Part shown: positions 34,073 to 45,942 of the stretch, in pieces
Layout: every line of letters begins with the position of its first letter
Position numbering within the stretch: the first letter of the stretch is position 1
NCBI GenBank assembly: GCA_003707065.3
Contig: PPXM03000011.1
Coordinates: 434,001 to 498,000, forward strand
Direction: 5' to 3'
DNA: 64,000 nt
From: Trigonopsis variabilis
Lineage: Eukaryota; Ascomycota; Trigonopsidomycetes; Trigonopsidales; Trigonopsidaceae
Made by a program: the position numbers and the translations under genes
The notes under the pieces: model-generated
Databases searched by the model: none
What the model saw: only the letters and a program-made list of their open reading frames with translations
What the model was told of the DNA's origin: nothing

Positions 34073-35265
34073 TAAGTCTTGTTTATATAAGTTAGCTACT
34101 GTAAAGATGAAGATGATAGAAAGGATAGCGACGATGGTGCTCGCTGCTTAGCGAATTGGAGACAATGCCAATTCATTCCATAAATGGGCTCAATATGGAA
34201 TAAAGCTAACACGTTGGAAGTGAAAACTTTGCTCTTGGGTCAATTGCTTGAGCTATTCTCTCAAGTTGTTCTGACTGACTGAATGATATAATATATTTTC
34301 GAAGCGCACCGTATACTTGATTCACAGAACTTACAAGAATGACAGCACCGAATACATCAGGCGTTCACGATGATTCTGGTCATCTCTCATAATGTTTTAT
34401 TACGATCTTGGGATTTTGCAATCCTCTAGTAGAAGAGTGTTAATGGCGCAAGACAAGAAAACTAAGTCCGGGCATGCAGGAATCGGATGAGAGCGCCGCA
34501 AGCTTGTAACAACATCGCACGGCCCCGCGGTCGGTCACAAGCAGTACCAGACATGATCATGAGCGATTAGTAAGATATCACAAGAACTTGCCAAAAAAAA
34601 TATTCCACTAGTCAAAGAACCTGCATCTACTAAGTTCATTTCCTTTCTCTGCCTGACAAAGAGCATGATGGAAAGAAGATATAATGCCAGCCCTTCTATG
34701 ATGTAATGAAGATCGAAAGACTCAACGGAGACCATCTCTTCCGGCCGGCGCCCTTGAGAAGATCATCCGTAAAGAGTGACATAAACCGAAATTCAACTGT
34801 CAAAAATGTCTACAGAGATATATGGAACCAAAAGAATAGAGCTTATGTGTTTGTGTAACTCTGCCACCCCGTTGTCTCGATCGTTGTTGCAATACTTCCG
34901 ACTCTTTTGTCTGCCTGTTAAACCAACCTTTTCGTGCTATTGTAGACCCTGTTTATCCCATAGGTCCCTTTTTCAAGTAGTTTAATATATTCTTTTCAGC
35001 GCAATTGAAAAGAGCAAGAGCAGCCAACGCCTTTGCATGGTAGACACGCTAGAGAACTGTATCACTATTGTTTTGATGGTGGGGCCGGGAGCTGAAATAT
35101 CCGACCCGATTCGGAAACCGGCGTGGGTGGGGACCTCACTAGGAAACAAATTCACCCGACTATATTTTCCACCAATTCACCATCCACTTGGAGACCAATT
35201 CTCTTCTAGATTAGCTCTAAAGCTGTGGGTGTTGGGAACCACAGCTTGAATTAAACAGAGCTCAC
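34073..35265. other. Intergenic region before the PDR transporter
   Basis: 1.2 kb gene-free region, probably the regulatory region of the ABC transporter. No pleiotropic-drug-response element was identified with confidence. Confidence 0.35.
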
Positions 35266-38200
35266 ATGACTCAATCGAACGAGCCGATTAATCAGACTGA
35301 TCCGGGGAATTCAAGCGCTGAGACCCACGATGAGGTGACTTCGATGAAAATTGTCAAGCTTACGCTTAGGAGCTAAAGACGGGAAAACATGATAGAATGA
35401 GTAACATGTTTGATTTTGATGAGGAAGCCCAGGCTTTTAGAGAGCCATTAGTCAAAATGATGACTGAGCTCAAAAGAGCTGAGAAGACTCATAAGCTATC
35501 GACCGTCATAAAAAAGCTTCATCATCGAAAGAAAAATAGAAGAACAGGGACGTTTGAGGTGGATTTGAACGATTTAAAATTGGAACAACTACTGAGACGA
35601 GTCTTGAAGAAGTTTGATGAGCAAGGTTTAGACCATGACAGCTTATCGGTGATGTTTGAAGGCTTGACAGTCAAAGGTATCGCTAAGTCGGCTGCCTTCC
35701 AACCCACTGTAGGCCAATACTTAGAGTTTCCTCTCAAAATCGTCCCCACTTTGAAGAGGTTGCTTCATCCACCGTTACGTGATGTTATCAAGGACTTTGA
35801 TGGTTTGGTGAAGGCAGGCGAGATGCTGTTAGTCTTGGGCCGCCCAGGTTCAGGCTGTTCGACATTATTGCGGAGTCTCAGTGGAGAAATCGACGAATTT
35901 AAAGAAATGACGGGAAAGATTAGCTACGATGGAGTTGACCAGAAAACTATCAAAAAGCATTTCAAAGGCGAAGTCATATATGTCGGAGAAAGTAAGTTCT
36001 AATTTAAACGCTGGTACTAATATAACCTCAGTGGATAATCATTTCCCTTATCTTAACGTGGAACAGACGTTCCAGTTCGCCGCAGCTATCCGAACACCCC
36101 ATCTTCGAATAGACCAAATGTCCAGAAAAGAATATCAGCAACTATATGTCCAAGTGCTTGCCACTTTACTTGGATTAACAGATACTTATAAAACAAGAGT
36201 CGGCGATGACTTTGTTAGAGGAATTTCGGGAGGCGAAAGGAAAAGGGTTACTATTGGAGAGGCTTTAGCAACTGGAGCTACGATTATTTCGTGGGATAAT
36301 GCTACCAGAGGATTGGATTCTTCTACTGCTCTCGAATATGCTGAAGCCATCCGGGCATCTACCAATGTTTTGGGAAATATTGCTGTAGTCGCCATTTATC
36401 AGGCTGGCGAGAATATCTATCAGCTTTTCGACAAAGTGACGGTTATCTATGAAGGCCGACAGGTCTTCTTCGGCCCTATCGATAAGGGAAGGCAATATTT
36501 TGTCAATATGGGATATTACTGTCCCCCCAGACAAACAACATCAGAGTTTCTGACTGCTGTGACTGATCCTCATGGCCGATTTATCCGCGAAGGTATGGAA
36601 GGCAAAGTTCCAAGAACCCCAGATGAATTTGTTGCTTATTGGAAGAAATCTCCCGAATACGCCGAATGCATGAAAGAAATACACGACTACTCTTCAACGG
36701 TGAATCCTGATGAGACACTCAAGTTGCTGAATGAAGAAAAGTCTCAGGCACAGCAACGTCGCGTACCTCAATATTCGCCTTATCGACTGACCTATCTCAA
36801 CCAGATCTGGCTTTGTTCTTATCGAGGCTACGAACGAATTATGGGAAACAAAACTTACTATATAATCTTTGTCGGGATCTTTGTTACTCAAGCGCTGATT
36901 ATGGGATCGATGTTCTACAATATACCTAATAGCACTGTTGGATGCTTCTCTAGAGGTGGTATCATCTTCTTCGCTCTATTATTCAATGCTATGAGTTCTA
37001 TGGCTGAAATGGCCAATAATTTTGCCCAGAGACCTATCGTGTACAAGCAAAAGACATATGGAATGTATCATGCTTCAGCTGATGCTCTATCAAATCTCAT
37101 TTCGGACTTTCCCATTAAACTGATCAATTCTATCGTATTCGATGTGATCATCTATTTCCTGGCCAACCTGAAAGTCACAGCCGGACAATTCTTTTACTTT
37201 TTGTTTTTCATTTTTTGTACGACGATGGTCATGAATGTGATTTATAGGACGATTGCTACGATTTCTTTATCGCAAGAAATGGCTCTTGCTACTGGAGGTC
37301 TTATGACTCTTGTTTTGTCAATCTACACCGGTTATGTCGTTCCTAGACCAGATATGCATGGCTGGTCGAAATGGGTCACGTGGTTGAATCCAGTTTCCTA
37401 TGGCTTTGAGAATTTGATGACGAATGAATTCCACGGTAGAAGGATGGATTGCACAGACCAGCTGGTCCCCCAAGGAGGCCCATACGATAGTCTTCCCGAC
37501 ACGTACAAAGTCTGTGCGGTTGCTGGTGCCAGCACCGGAGAAAGCGTTGTCTACGGCGATGCCTATTTAAATCTGACTTACAAGTATAAGTTCACCCATT
37601 TGTGGAGAAATTTCGGAATTCTTGTTGGGTTTTGGGCTTTCTCTGTGTTCTTACTTGCACTGTCTTCTGAATACTTGAGACCTATTGCTGGTGGAGCTGA
37701 TTATCTCTTATTCAAGCGTGGCTATGATTTGACGACATTGAAAAAGGACAATGCGTATCTTGAAAAAGCTTCTGCTGATGAGGAAGATAAGACTCTTGAA
37801 AAAGTTAGCGCAGAAGAGCTTGAGAAGCGAGATGTATTTTGTTGGCGAAATCTTAACTTTGTCATTCCCGTGGCCGGTGGAGGCACAAGGACCCTCCTTG
37901 ATAATATTGAGGGTTATGTCAAGCCGGGCGTATTGACCGCTTTGATGGGTGAATCAGGTGCCGGCAAGACTACTCTCTTAAATGTCCTGGCAGAACGAGT
38001 TGATTTCGGAATAGTGACTGGGGATATGCTTGTTGACGGGAAATTGCGCGATAACAGTTTCACTCGACGGACAGGATACGTCCAACAACAGGATGTTCAT
38101 GTACCTGAATGTACTGTTCGTGAAGCTCTTCGATTTTCTGCAGATCTACGACGGCCAGCCAGTGTCTCTCAACAAGAAAAATATGATTATGTCGAAGAGG

Positions 38201-39789
38201 TGATAAAGTTGCTTGATATGGAAGATTATTCGGAAGCTATCATCGGAGAAGTTGGTCGAGGACTAAATGTCGAACAGAGAAAAAAGCTGTCGATTGGCGT
38301 GGAGCTTGCAGCAAAGCCAGACCTGTTGCTGTTTGTTGATGAGCCGACTTCTGGACTTGACTCTCAATCCTCCTGGGCGATTGTCACTTTTCTTAAGAAA
38401 CTCGCGCTTACCGGTCAAGCCATTCTCTGTACCATTCATCAACCTTCTGCCGTGCTATTTGAGCAGTTTGACAGACTGCTTCTTTTAAAACGTGGAGGAC
38501 AGGTTGTCTACTTTGGGGATATTGGCAAAGATGCTTCGGATGTCATATCTTATTTTGAGAACCATGGAGGGCCAAAATGTGATCCAACCGCCAATCCTGC
38601 AGAGTACATATTGAGCTGCGTAGGCGCAGGAGCCACGGAAAAAGCCAGTACTAATTGGCATGATATTTGGCAGGGTTCAGATGAGCAGCAATTGGTTACT
38701 AGAGAGATTGACGAGATTCTTAAAACTTCTGCTAACCGTGGTAGTGTGGTAGATACAACGGAACTTTCTAAAGAGTTTGCTGCTCCTCTTATTCAGCAAT
38801 TCAAGTTTGTTTCTCTTCGGCAAGCGGTTGTATATTGGCGCTCCCCCGAGTTCATTTTTGCAAAGTTGACTCTTTCTGTTCTTGGAGGGCTTTTGATTGG
38901 TTTTACATTTTTCAAAGCTCCAGACAATTTGACAGGTCTCCAGCAGCTGCTCTTCTCGGTCTTCATGTCGATCATTTGTACAGTTGCTATGGTCAATCAA
39001 GGACAGACGCATTTTATGAAGCTTCGAGAGGTTTACGAAGTGAGAGAAAGACAAAGTAATACGTATCATTGGTCAGTCTTTATGGCGGCTTCATTGTGTG
39101 TTGAAATTCCTTACAACATGATCTCATCCACTCTATATTACATGTGCTACTACTGGGCAGTCGGTACCTTCACCAAGCCCTCGGTTGCAGGCTTTTTCTA
39201 TTTTGTTTATGGAGTTATTATGCCTATATGGTATACGACTTTTGGTTTCGCCATTAGTGCCTTTTCCCCTGATGCTCCATCTGCAAATCTGATCTCTTCC
39301 TTTCTTTATTCCGTTATGCTGGCCTTTTGCGGTGTGCTTCAGCCTCAGAGATTGATGCCGGGTTTCTGGATATTCATGTTTAGAGTATCACCTCTGACGT
39401 ATATTGTTGAGTCCTTGTTAACTAGCGTCCTTCATGACCGCAAAGTCGTTTGTTCCACGTTTGAATTACATTACCTAACACCGCCTCCTGGTTATACTTG
39501 TGAACAGTACTTGGGACCATTTGTTGAAGCAAGCACTGGCTACCTCGCCAACTCCACAATACCTGGTGAATGTGCCTACTGCCAATACCGAGTAGGTGAT
39601 GAGTACCTCGAGTCGGTCAATTATAGCTATGGTCACCGATGGCGGAATGTTGGCCTTCTTTTTGCTTATATTGGATTTAATACGGGTATCATGATTGTCT
39701 GCTATTATATGTTCCGCGTTCGACATTACTCGCTTCCAAAGCTCAAGGGCATAAAGTCTATTTTCAGACGAAGAAAGCAAAGTGCCTGA
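35266..39789 (+). CDS. PDR-type ABC multidrug transporter (Pdr5/Cdr1-like, ABCG)
   Basis: 1482 aa full-size plasma-membrane efflux pump with NBD-TMD-NBD-TMD order. Exons 35266-35334, 35370-35991 and 36032-39789; introns 35 and 40 nt. The first short exon is inferred because splicing GAT GAG to GAG CTA keeps the frame into MSNMFDFDEEAQAF. If it is wrong, the start is 35397. NBD1 has the fungal-type degenerate Walker A GRPGSGCSTLLR (Cys for Lys, about residue 180) and a canonical signature VRGISGGERKR (about 292). NBD2 has canonical GESGAGKTTLLN (about 869) and a degenerate signature, GLNVEQRKK. This asymmetry is normal for Pdr5. It exports xenobiotics, possibly also lipids or sterols. Confidence 0.93.
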
Positions 39790-40645
39790 ATTTACTGAGC
39801 TTCTCTATTTCTGGATACAGTTCTTGTCTCTAAGTCTTGTTAACATTTTCTGCCTTGAATTGTAAGATACTTTTATAATGATAATACTGCTCGACTTTAT
39901 AGTAGCGTATTGCTATTTTTTATTTTCCGACTGTCGAATGTTAGACTTGTGCGGATTCATAGCAAAGTTAGGAGGCAGAAAGATGCACACTTGTGTGGAT
40001 GATAAAATACCACGAGAAATCGCGAATAAAGTCGTAGGCTTCTTTCTTGTTATAGCTCAACCGAGTCTATTTAGCTGTAGCTATTTCTGTTATTAATATG
40101 ACTATCAGTCTTGACGTATAGTATTCCAAGGTCTCAGTATCCGTAAATCGAGAGAGGAATACACTTCACAGGAAACCCGCTATGAAGCCCAGTGCTGACA
40201 GCTAGTACTTTATGTCCTTTGGTTGAGAGAGGCTGTAGGAGGGCTTTCTCCTATGGAGTTGCTTTATGGAATTAAAATAACAAGATATCACAGTAGAGAA
40301 TATAATTGGTTTCATTTTCAACGACGCCTATTGCTTTACTTATTAAATGTCTCAGCACTACGTATCATTATGCTAAAATCGCTTCACATTTGGCGGATCA
40401 GCTTTGGCTCCACGATGTCTTTAACCACATATTGGGCCTATATATTTTTTCCGAGATTGCTGGTATATTCGTCAAGTAAGGGAGTAAATAGATCACAGGA
40501 ATCCAAACTAGAACCAACAGCAATGTCACTGCTGACCATGTACTTATATTAAAATAGAGATCCTGATCGATTATAAGGTATTAATTACACTATCTACCTT
40601 AAAAATAGACATCGTCAATAGGCTGAAGGCCTCACAATATAGATC
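39790..40645. other. Intergenic region
   Basis: 856 bp of AT-rich DNA between the ABC transporter and the cupin gene. Small frames look random. Confidence 0.35.
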
Positions 40646-41074
40646 TTAATGAGCCTTCTTGTATTCATCGTCCGTAACTTTATCAAACCAGTTTGCAGAT
40701 TTACCATCTAAAGATTCCTGGATTGCTCGATGTGTGATGCTTGTGTTCTCAGATGCTCCGTGCCAGTGCCTGACGTTGGGAGGGGTCCATACAACACTTC
40801 CCGGGACAATCCTTCTCGCAGGTTCACCCCATTGTTGAACAAAACCAGAGCCTTCGGTAACAATTAAAAGCTGTCCTTTGGGATGACTATGCCAGGCTGT
40901 CCGTGCTCCTGGTTGGAAATTGACGTTGGCGCAGCTTAGACAAGAAGGCTCTTCTCCTTTGACCAGAATAGCCAGTTTCACCTCGCCCGTGAAAATATCG
41001 GAAGGCCCTTTTATCCATTCAAGCTTCTCCGAATCGACGATTTTGATTGACGAACTTTCTGAGGAATCAGACAT
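40646..41074 (-). CDS. Small cupin-domain protein
   Basis: 142 aa, one exon. A single cupin barrel with motif 1 TAWHSHPKGQLLIVTEGSGF (metal-binding HxH...E) and motif 2 PGSVVWTPPNVRHWHGA. The conserved tail THRAIQESLDGKSANWFDKVTDDEY resembles bacterial stand-alone cupins often linked to carboxymuconolactone-type or mandelonitrile-lyase-like proteins. It is probably cytosolic and metal-dependent. The reaction is unknown. Prokaryotic origin is possible, but I cannot test it here. Confidence 0.83.
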   Translation of the reverse strand: MSDSSESSSIKIVDSEKLEWIKGPSDIFTGEVKLAILVKGEEPSCLSCANVNFQPGARTAWHSHPKGQLLIVTEGSGFVQQWGEPARRIVPGSVVWTPPNVRHWHGASENTSITHRAIQESLDGKSANWFDKVTDDEYKKAH

Positions 41075-42525
41075 TTCTGGTAAGGCAGCAAGACAATCGC
41101 GTTAAGCTTCCTTGTCGTTCGGCACTGCTCACAATGGCGTCACCTTGATAAGCTATCGCTCATAGCTGCCGCTTGATACCCGTCCAATCCCACCAAGCAG
41201 CAAAATTTTATGGATTGATTGATTGTGAGCTTGAAAGTGCGTGGGCCCTACATTATTTTGGCGTCTGCGGCCATGACACGGAAGGACTTTATATCCTTGA
41301 TACCGCGACAGTATACCAATCATACACTCTATTCCAAACACCCTAATTAATGTCCGACCATATTTAATGGTAGTCTTGCAGTATACGAGAGTGTTGTTCG
41401 TGTCCGGATCTTGGTGCTCACCTTTCTGTATCGGCTCGGATTTGAGCACGTGCCTGGTGTCGCGATTGGAGTTGGCGATTTTTGGCTCAGCGAAGTTTTA
41501 GACTTCAAAGTTAAGGATAAAATTCATTATAGATGAAGAAACTTACACCTATATTTTTGCTCTATGGCTCAACACAAGAGGCTGAATTTCCTGGTTAATG
41601 ACGAAAATATGCAGGCGATGTACCTCTGGCCATACTAAGGAATGAATAGAATCCCAGCGGCAAAGAGCCCTCTGATAGCTTTTATATCTCCATAAGGAGG
41701 AGTTATGCCAGTATCGCTTCATTTCGTAGGGAATGACCAAACATCTACTTTTACTTTTCCTTCACCTTGACTTTAGATTCTATTAGAGCTTGTCCCAGAT
41801 GAAAGAGAGTAGATTTCAAGGTTTTGTGGTATTTTTTTGCTCCAATTCTTGACATATCCTTCTGAGCGTAGACCCTGGTATATTGAAAAGAAGACCCCAA
41901 CAGACACAGCCCGATTAATGTAGTGAATGCCGAACAGTCTTTTCTTTTATATTCACTGTAAACTCATGACTTGTCGGCGATTCATTGTCAATTGTTTTCT
42001 TAGTTGGTCACTTCTGTTACTATGCGTACATGTATGGCCCCTTCCCTGGCATTTCCTAATTAGTAATTATTCGGCAACCAGAGACCATGGACCTCCAAAC
42101 TATATCCAAAGTGTACTGTTGTTTACGCTCAAAGCAGATTCAAAAGGCAATATTGAAATCTTTCGACAGATCATGCCTACATTCGCAATATATTGCTGCT
42201 ACTTTTACGTAAACGACTCTTAATCTGTTCAAACAGTAGACTCCGAGTGAAAAGTTGCTCGTGGCCTGAAGACAGAGATCAAGGCTGGTAAACATTTATA
42301 ACCCCAGCTAATAACAAATGAAAATAAAAGTCTATGAATTCTCACTATTCTACGGCATGCGTTCACACATATGACAATGTCTGGGATGCCTTAAAACAGG
42401 AATCTTTTAGCACGAAATAGGGAGAGAGCATATACGCATATGCAAACGTACGGGAAGAATTAATTGAATGCGGAAAACATAAAACACTGCATTGCTGTAA
42501 AACATCACTCTAACCAACCCTGAGA
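41075..42525. other. Intergenic region
   Basis: 1.45 kb gene-free stretch. An ATG-started frame at 41927-42223 (98 codons) has no recognisable family and is probably chance. Confidence 0.35.
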
Positions 42526-43994
42526 TCACTGTTTTTCTCTAGCTAAGCTGACACTACCGCTACGTGTCTCCACATCTGCGTGGGAAACACTCTTTTCAAG
42601 ATTGGGTGGTTCAAGGTTTGAGTTGTCAGCCCCTAATATTACCTCCTTATCATAGAGAGTCTCATCGATTAAGAAAAGTGCCACGAGAAACATTCCAACG
42701 ATCCCTGCAAAGTAAAAGGCGAATACAAATCCCGCCACTTTGGCGAGTGGAACGGTGCCCATTGACATAACGCCAAAGCATATAGCCTCGCCGGCAGCTA
42801 GAAAAGCTCTGAAGCAACCCGTATAACTTGCACCCATGATCGGGTCATTTGAAAAGCAACCCAGGATATAAGAAATCATGTACTGGAATAGGGAGCATGA
42901 GATCCATGTCATTAAGAATGATATGAAGAGCGCCGCAAAATTTCCATCCTTCCAGTCGGTCACAGGTGGCATATCCTTTATGTCATATTTCGAGGCCTTG
43001 ACGATTTCCCAGACCCACGAGGCAATGACAAAAGAACCCACAAAAGTAAGGCCAATCAATGCACGCACTTTTCGGCTCCAGCGCTTGGAGTCGAGGATCC
43101 ACTGTAGAAAAATACCAAATGGGATTTGTAGCACAGCGGCAATAAAAGTATTGATAGATCGTGTTCGCAAATCGTTGCGAAGAGCATTTACAGTGCCGCT
43201 ATAGACCAGAAAACATTCGGACGGTAAAAAGGCCGGAATCAGCAGCCAGACACGTTTATCCTTAAGTGCTGTCCATATTCCTCTCAGGGATTGCTTGAAG
43301 CCAATAATCAATGGAGGAGGAACCTTTGAGCCATCATCGTATGTCAGCTTATCAGGTGGAAGCATTAATAGAGCGACGAGCATGATGACGCCCATAATCA
43401 CAATCAGAGCCACGTATACACCCATTGGTACTCCAGCCTCGGCCGAGATCGAGCGATCGACAATCAGAGGAATAATCGATCCAACAACAGCACCAAGAGC
43501 CAGAAGGTTGTAAGAGATAGATACATACTTTCCCTTTTCGTGCTCACGAGGATAACCCAACGAGACATATCCAGATAAAGCGAATACGAGACCAGCGCCT
43601 ATGCCGTCCATAACGCCACCAAAATAGGGATACCATGGCTTCCCTTGGCGATCATAGTACCATAATGCACCGACGTAGACTATATAACAGGCAATTCCTA
43701 GAGACCCGGTGATCTTGACACCAAAAACCTGTAGAAAACTCCCACCCATCAAAGATGATACAAACCAGATCGAGCAGAGGATTGCATTAGCCGTCTGAGT
43801 CACTTGTGAAGAGTCGGGACGCCCACCACCGGCTCCCATCAGGTTCAAAGCGATGTAGATACCGGCAGTTGCACCAAGGATAAGACCTGAAATAACCTTT
43901 ACGTTAACTTGCTGAAGTGGAACCGAAAACTTGCATTGTGCCAGAAAGGATTATGATAGCGTAGCTGTGGAAACTTGTCAGGCCAGAACTTCAT
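42526..43994 (-). CDS. Unc93-like MFS transporter (DUF895 family)
   Basis: About 481 aa if the short first exon is right: 43935-43994 and 42526-43911. The main exon is certain. It carries LILGATAGIYIALNLMGAGGGRPDS (helix 1 and the loop typical of fungal Unc93-like proteins) and eleven further hydrophobic helices. The frame has no ATG before helix 1, so an upstream exon is needed. MKFWPDKFPQLRYHNPFWHN fits well, but joining it requires a 23-nt GC..AG intron (43912-43934), which is unusually short even here. A frameshift or assembly error is the alternative. The substrate is unknown. It is divergent from the polysaccharide deacetylase gene. Confidence 0.72.
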
Positions 43995-44915
43995 CAGTTT
44001 TGAGAATGAAGCCAAGGGGGAATATACTTATATGATGCTGGATGATAACGGAGAGAAAGTTCCATCTAAGATAAACTAGATCAAAACTGTTAGCCTGTGG
44101 AACTAGCAATCATGGGTCTGTTCCCCATCGAGATAGCCTCGACATATCCAGACGAACAGCACTGCACGTTTCTCAATTAGGCAATTTCGCCCGCTCTTCC
44201 GTCGGATGTAGGCGACGACCGACGGCGTAATCCGCGATCAGTAATAGCGAGCCGCTACTGACTGCTAGTGTGAAAGCCAATAGTTTCGGTTTCTCCAGCC
44301 TGACTTTCTCGGTTTTCTAGTATATTTCGTTGGTTTTCTTCCTACGTTGTACCTAGGGTCTTCCTCTTAACCTTGTCTCCTTCTGTCGTAGCAAGCCTTC
44401 TGAACTATCCATACTAGACATACAATCGAGACCGGTTTTTCTACCCAGCAGATAGTTGACAGGCATGAACTCTAGGTTGATCTATCGAGACGTGTTACAG
44501 TTGGGACTTAGGGAGAATTGCTAAAACGGGCAGGTAACGAGTCGGACGCGGGATTTATTACGAAATTGAATCAAATCGGTGCACATTCTTGATTAGAAAG
44601 ATCAGAAACCAAAGTTGGATTATGTAGTCGCTGATGCCTCGGCATGTAATCATATTATGGAGCTTTGATCCGAGAACTAGCTTTCTCTTTCCCCACAGGT
44701 CGGCGTAACATGCAAGCAGTGCGGCTTGTCGCTATCGATAAGCTGCCACATGACGGCTATCAGGATATCAAGATTTACTAATCAGCAGCTATCTGTAATC
44801 TGAATTACGTCTTCGCTCCTGATACGCTTAATATCGGAAGTGAAACTCCTTATCTTCCCGAGAATGAAATATATTTATAGAGCTCGTGGTCTTGATAGGT
44901 ACCACAATTTTTCCT
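43995..44915. other. Divergent promoter region, Unc93-like/deacetylase
   Basis: 920 bp shared upstream region. No gene is seen. Confidence 0.35.
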
Positions 44916-45874
44916 ATGGTTAAAGACGGAGCTGTCAAGCGAGTTATTTGCGGTTTTGGTATTGACATGGATTCGGTATCCAATCCAATTGATACCAAAA
45001 CTGGCCGCAAGATCGACACATCTGCGATATCCCGTGGCGTCTATGGTGGGACCGTAGGCATGGAAAGGGTCCTCGCTCTATTCAAGAAACACAACATAAA
45101 GGCTAGCTTTTTTGTTCCTGCCCATTCGGCTCTTACTTTCCCAGACATTGTGGCCAAAGTCAGGGACGCTGGTCATGAGATGTGGGTTACCATTTATTTC
45201 TTCCAAATCTAACTTCCAGTGGATTACACGGTTATACGCATGAGCATTTCGGGGATTTGACGTATGAGCAACAGAGGGACGTTATGGCAAAGTCGATCGA
45301 TGTTCTCACCGAGGTCGCCGGAAAGCGTCCGACTGGATTTACCGCTCCAAGTTGGAGCACAAATGAACACACTGTTCGTGTTATTAAGGAGTTTGGCCTT
45401 TCTTATGATCACTCCTTTATGTATCACGATTGCCAGATGCATTACTTACCCGACTCTACCATGATGATAAAGCCAACCAACTATGCGTTAGATGCGGACG
45501 AATGGATGAGCCCAATGTCGAAGCTGGAATTAACCGATATTATTGAAATCCCGGCAAACTGGTATCTCGATGACTGGCCACCCCTTCATTTCTATACCTC
45601 AGGAACAGGCTACAATGATGTTCGCGTTATTGAGCAAATGTGGAAGGATCAGTTTGACTACTTCTATAGTCATTATGATACATTCATTTTTGCTTTGACA
45701 GGTCATCCCGATGTTAGTGGAAGAGCTCAAGTAAATATGATGCAAGACCGACTTATCCAGTACATTAATGGCCATGAAGGAGTTGAGTGGATGACTTTCA
45801 ATGACATGGCAGAGGAATTCAAGTCAGGTAAGTTTCCTGGTGTAACTATCTCTGCTGGCGCCGCGAACATGTAA
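44916..45874 (+). CDS. Polysaccharide deacetylase, PgdA/HP0310-like (NodB fold)
   Basis: 306 aa. Exons 44916-45181 and 45220-45874, with a 38-nt intron (branch CTAAC) that restores DAGHEIGLHGYTHEH. Metal-dependent NodB-fold hydrolase: catalytic and metal residues lie in GIDMDS and HGYTHE. The blocks ISRGVYGGTVGMERVL, EIPANWYLDDWPPL, QMWKDQFD and HPDVSGRAQV closely match, from memory, the Helicobacter HP0310/PgdA group rather than fungal chitin deacetylases. Related PuuE proteins hydrolyse allantoin, so the substrate could be an N-acetyl sugar or a cyclic imide/ureide. No signal peptide is seen, suggesting a cytosolic enzyme. The intron shows it is a settled fungal gene, perhaps of bacterial ancestry. 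Confidence 0.86.
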
Positions 45875-45942
45875 AATGTTTCAAAAAGAATATTCAGCAT
45901 TTAATGATCCTTCGACGTAGTAATTCACCGTACAGGATTCCA

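Noticed and set aside
35820-35860. Cys instead of Lys in the first Walker A of the ABC transporter
   Set aside because: This is the standard fungal PDR arrangement, not damage.
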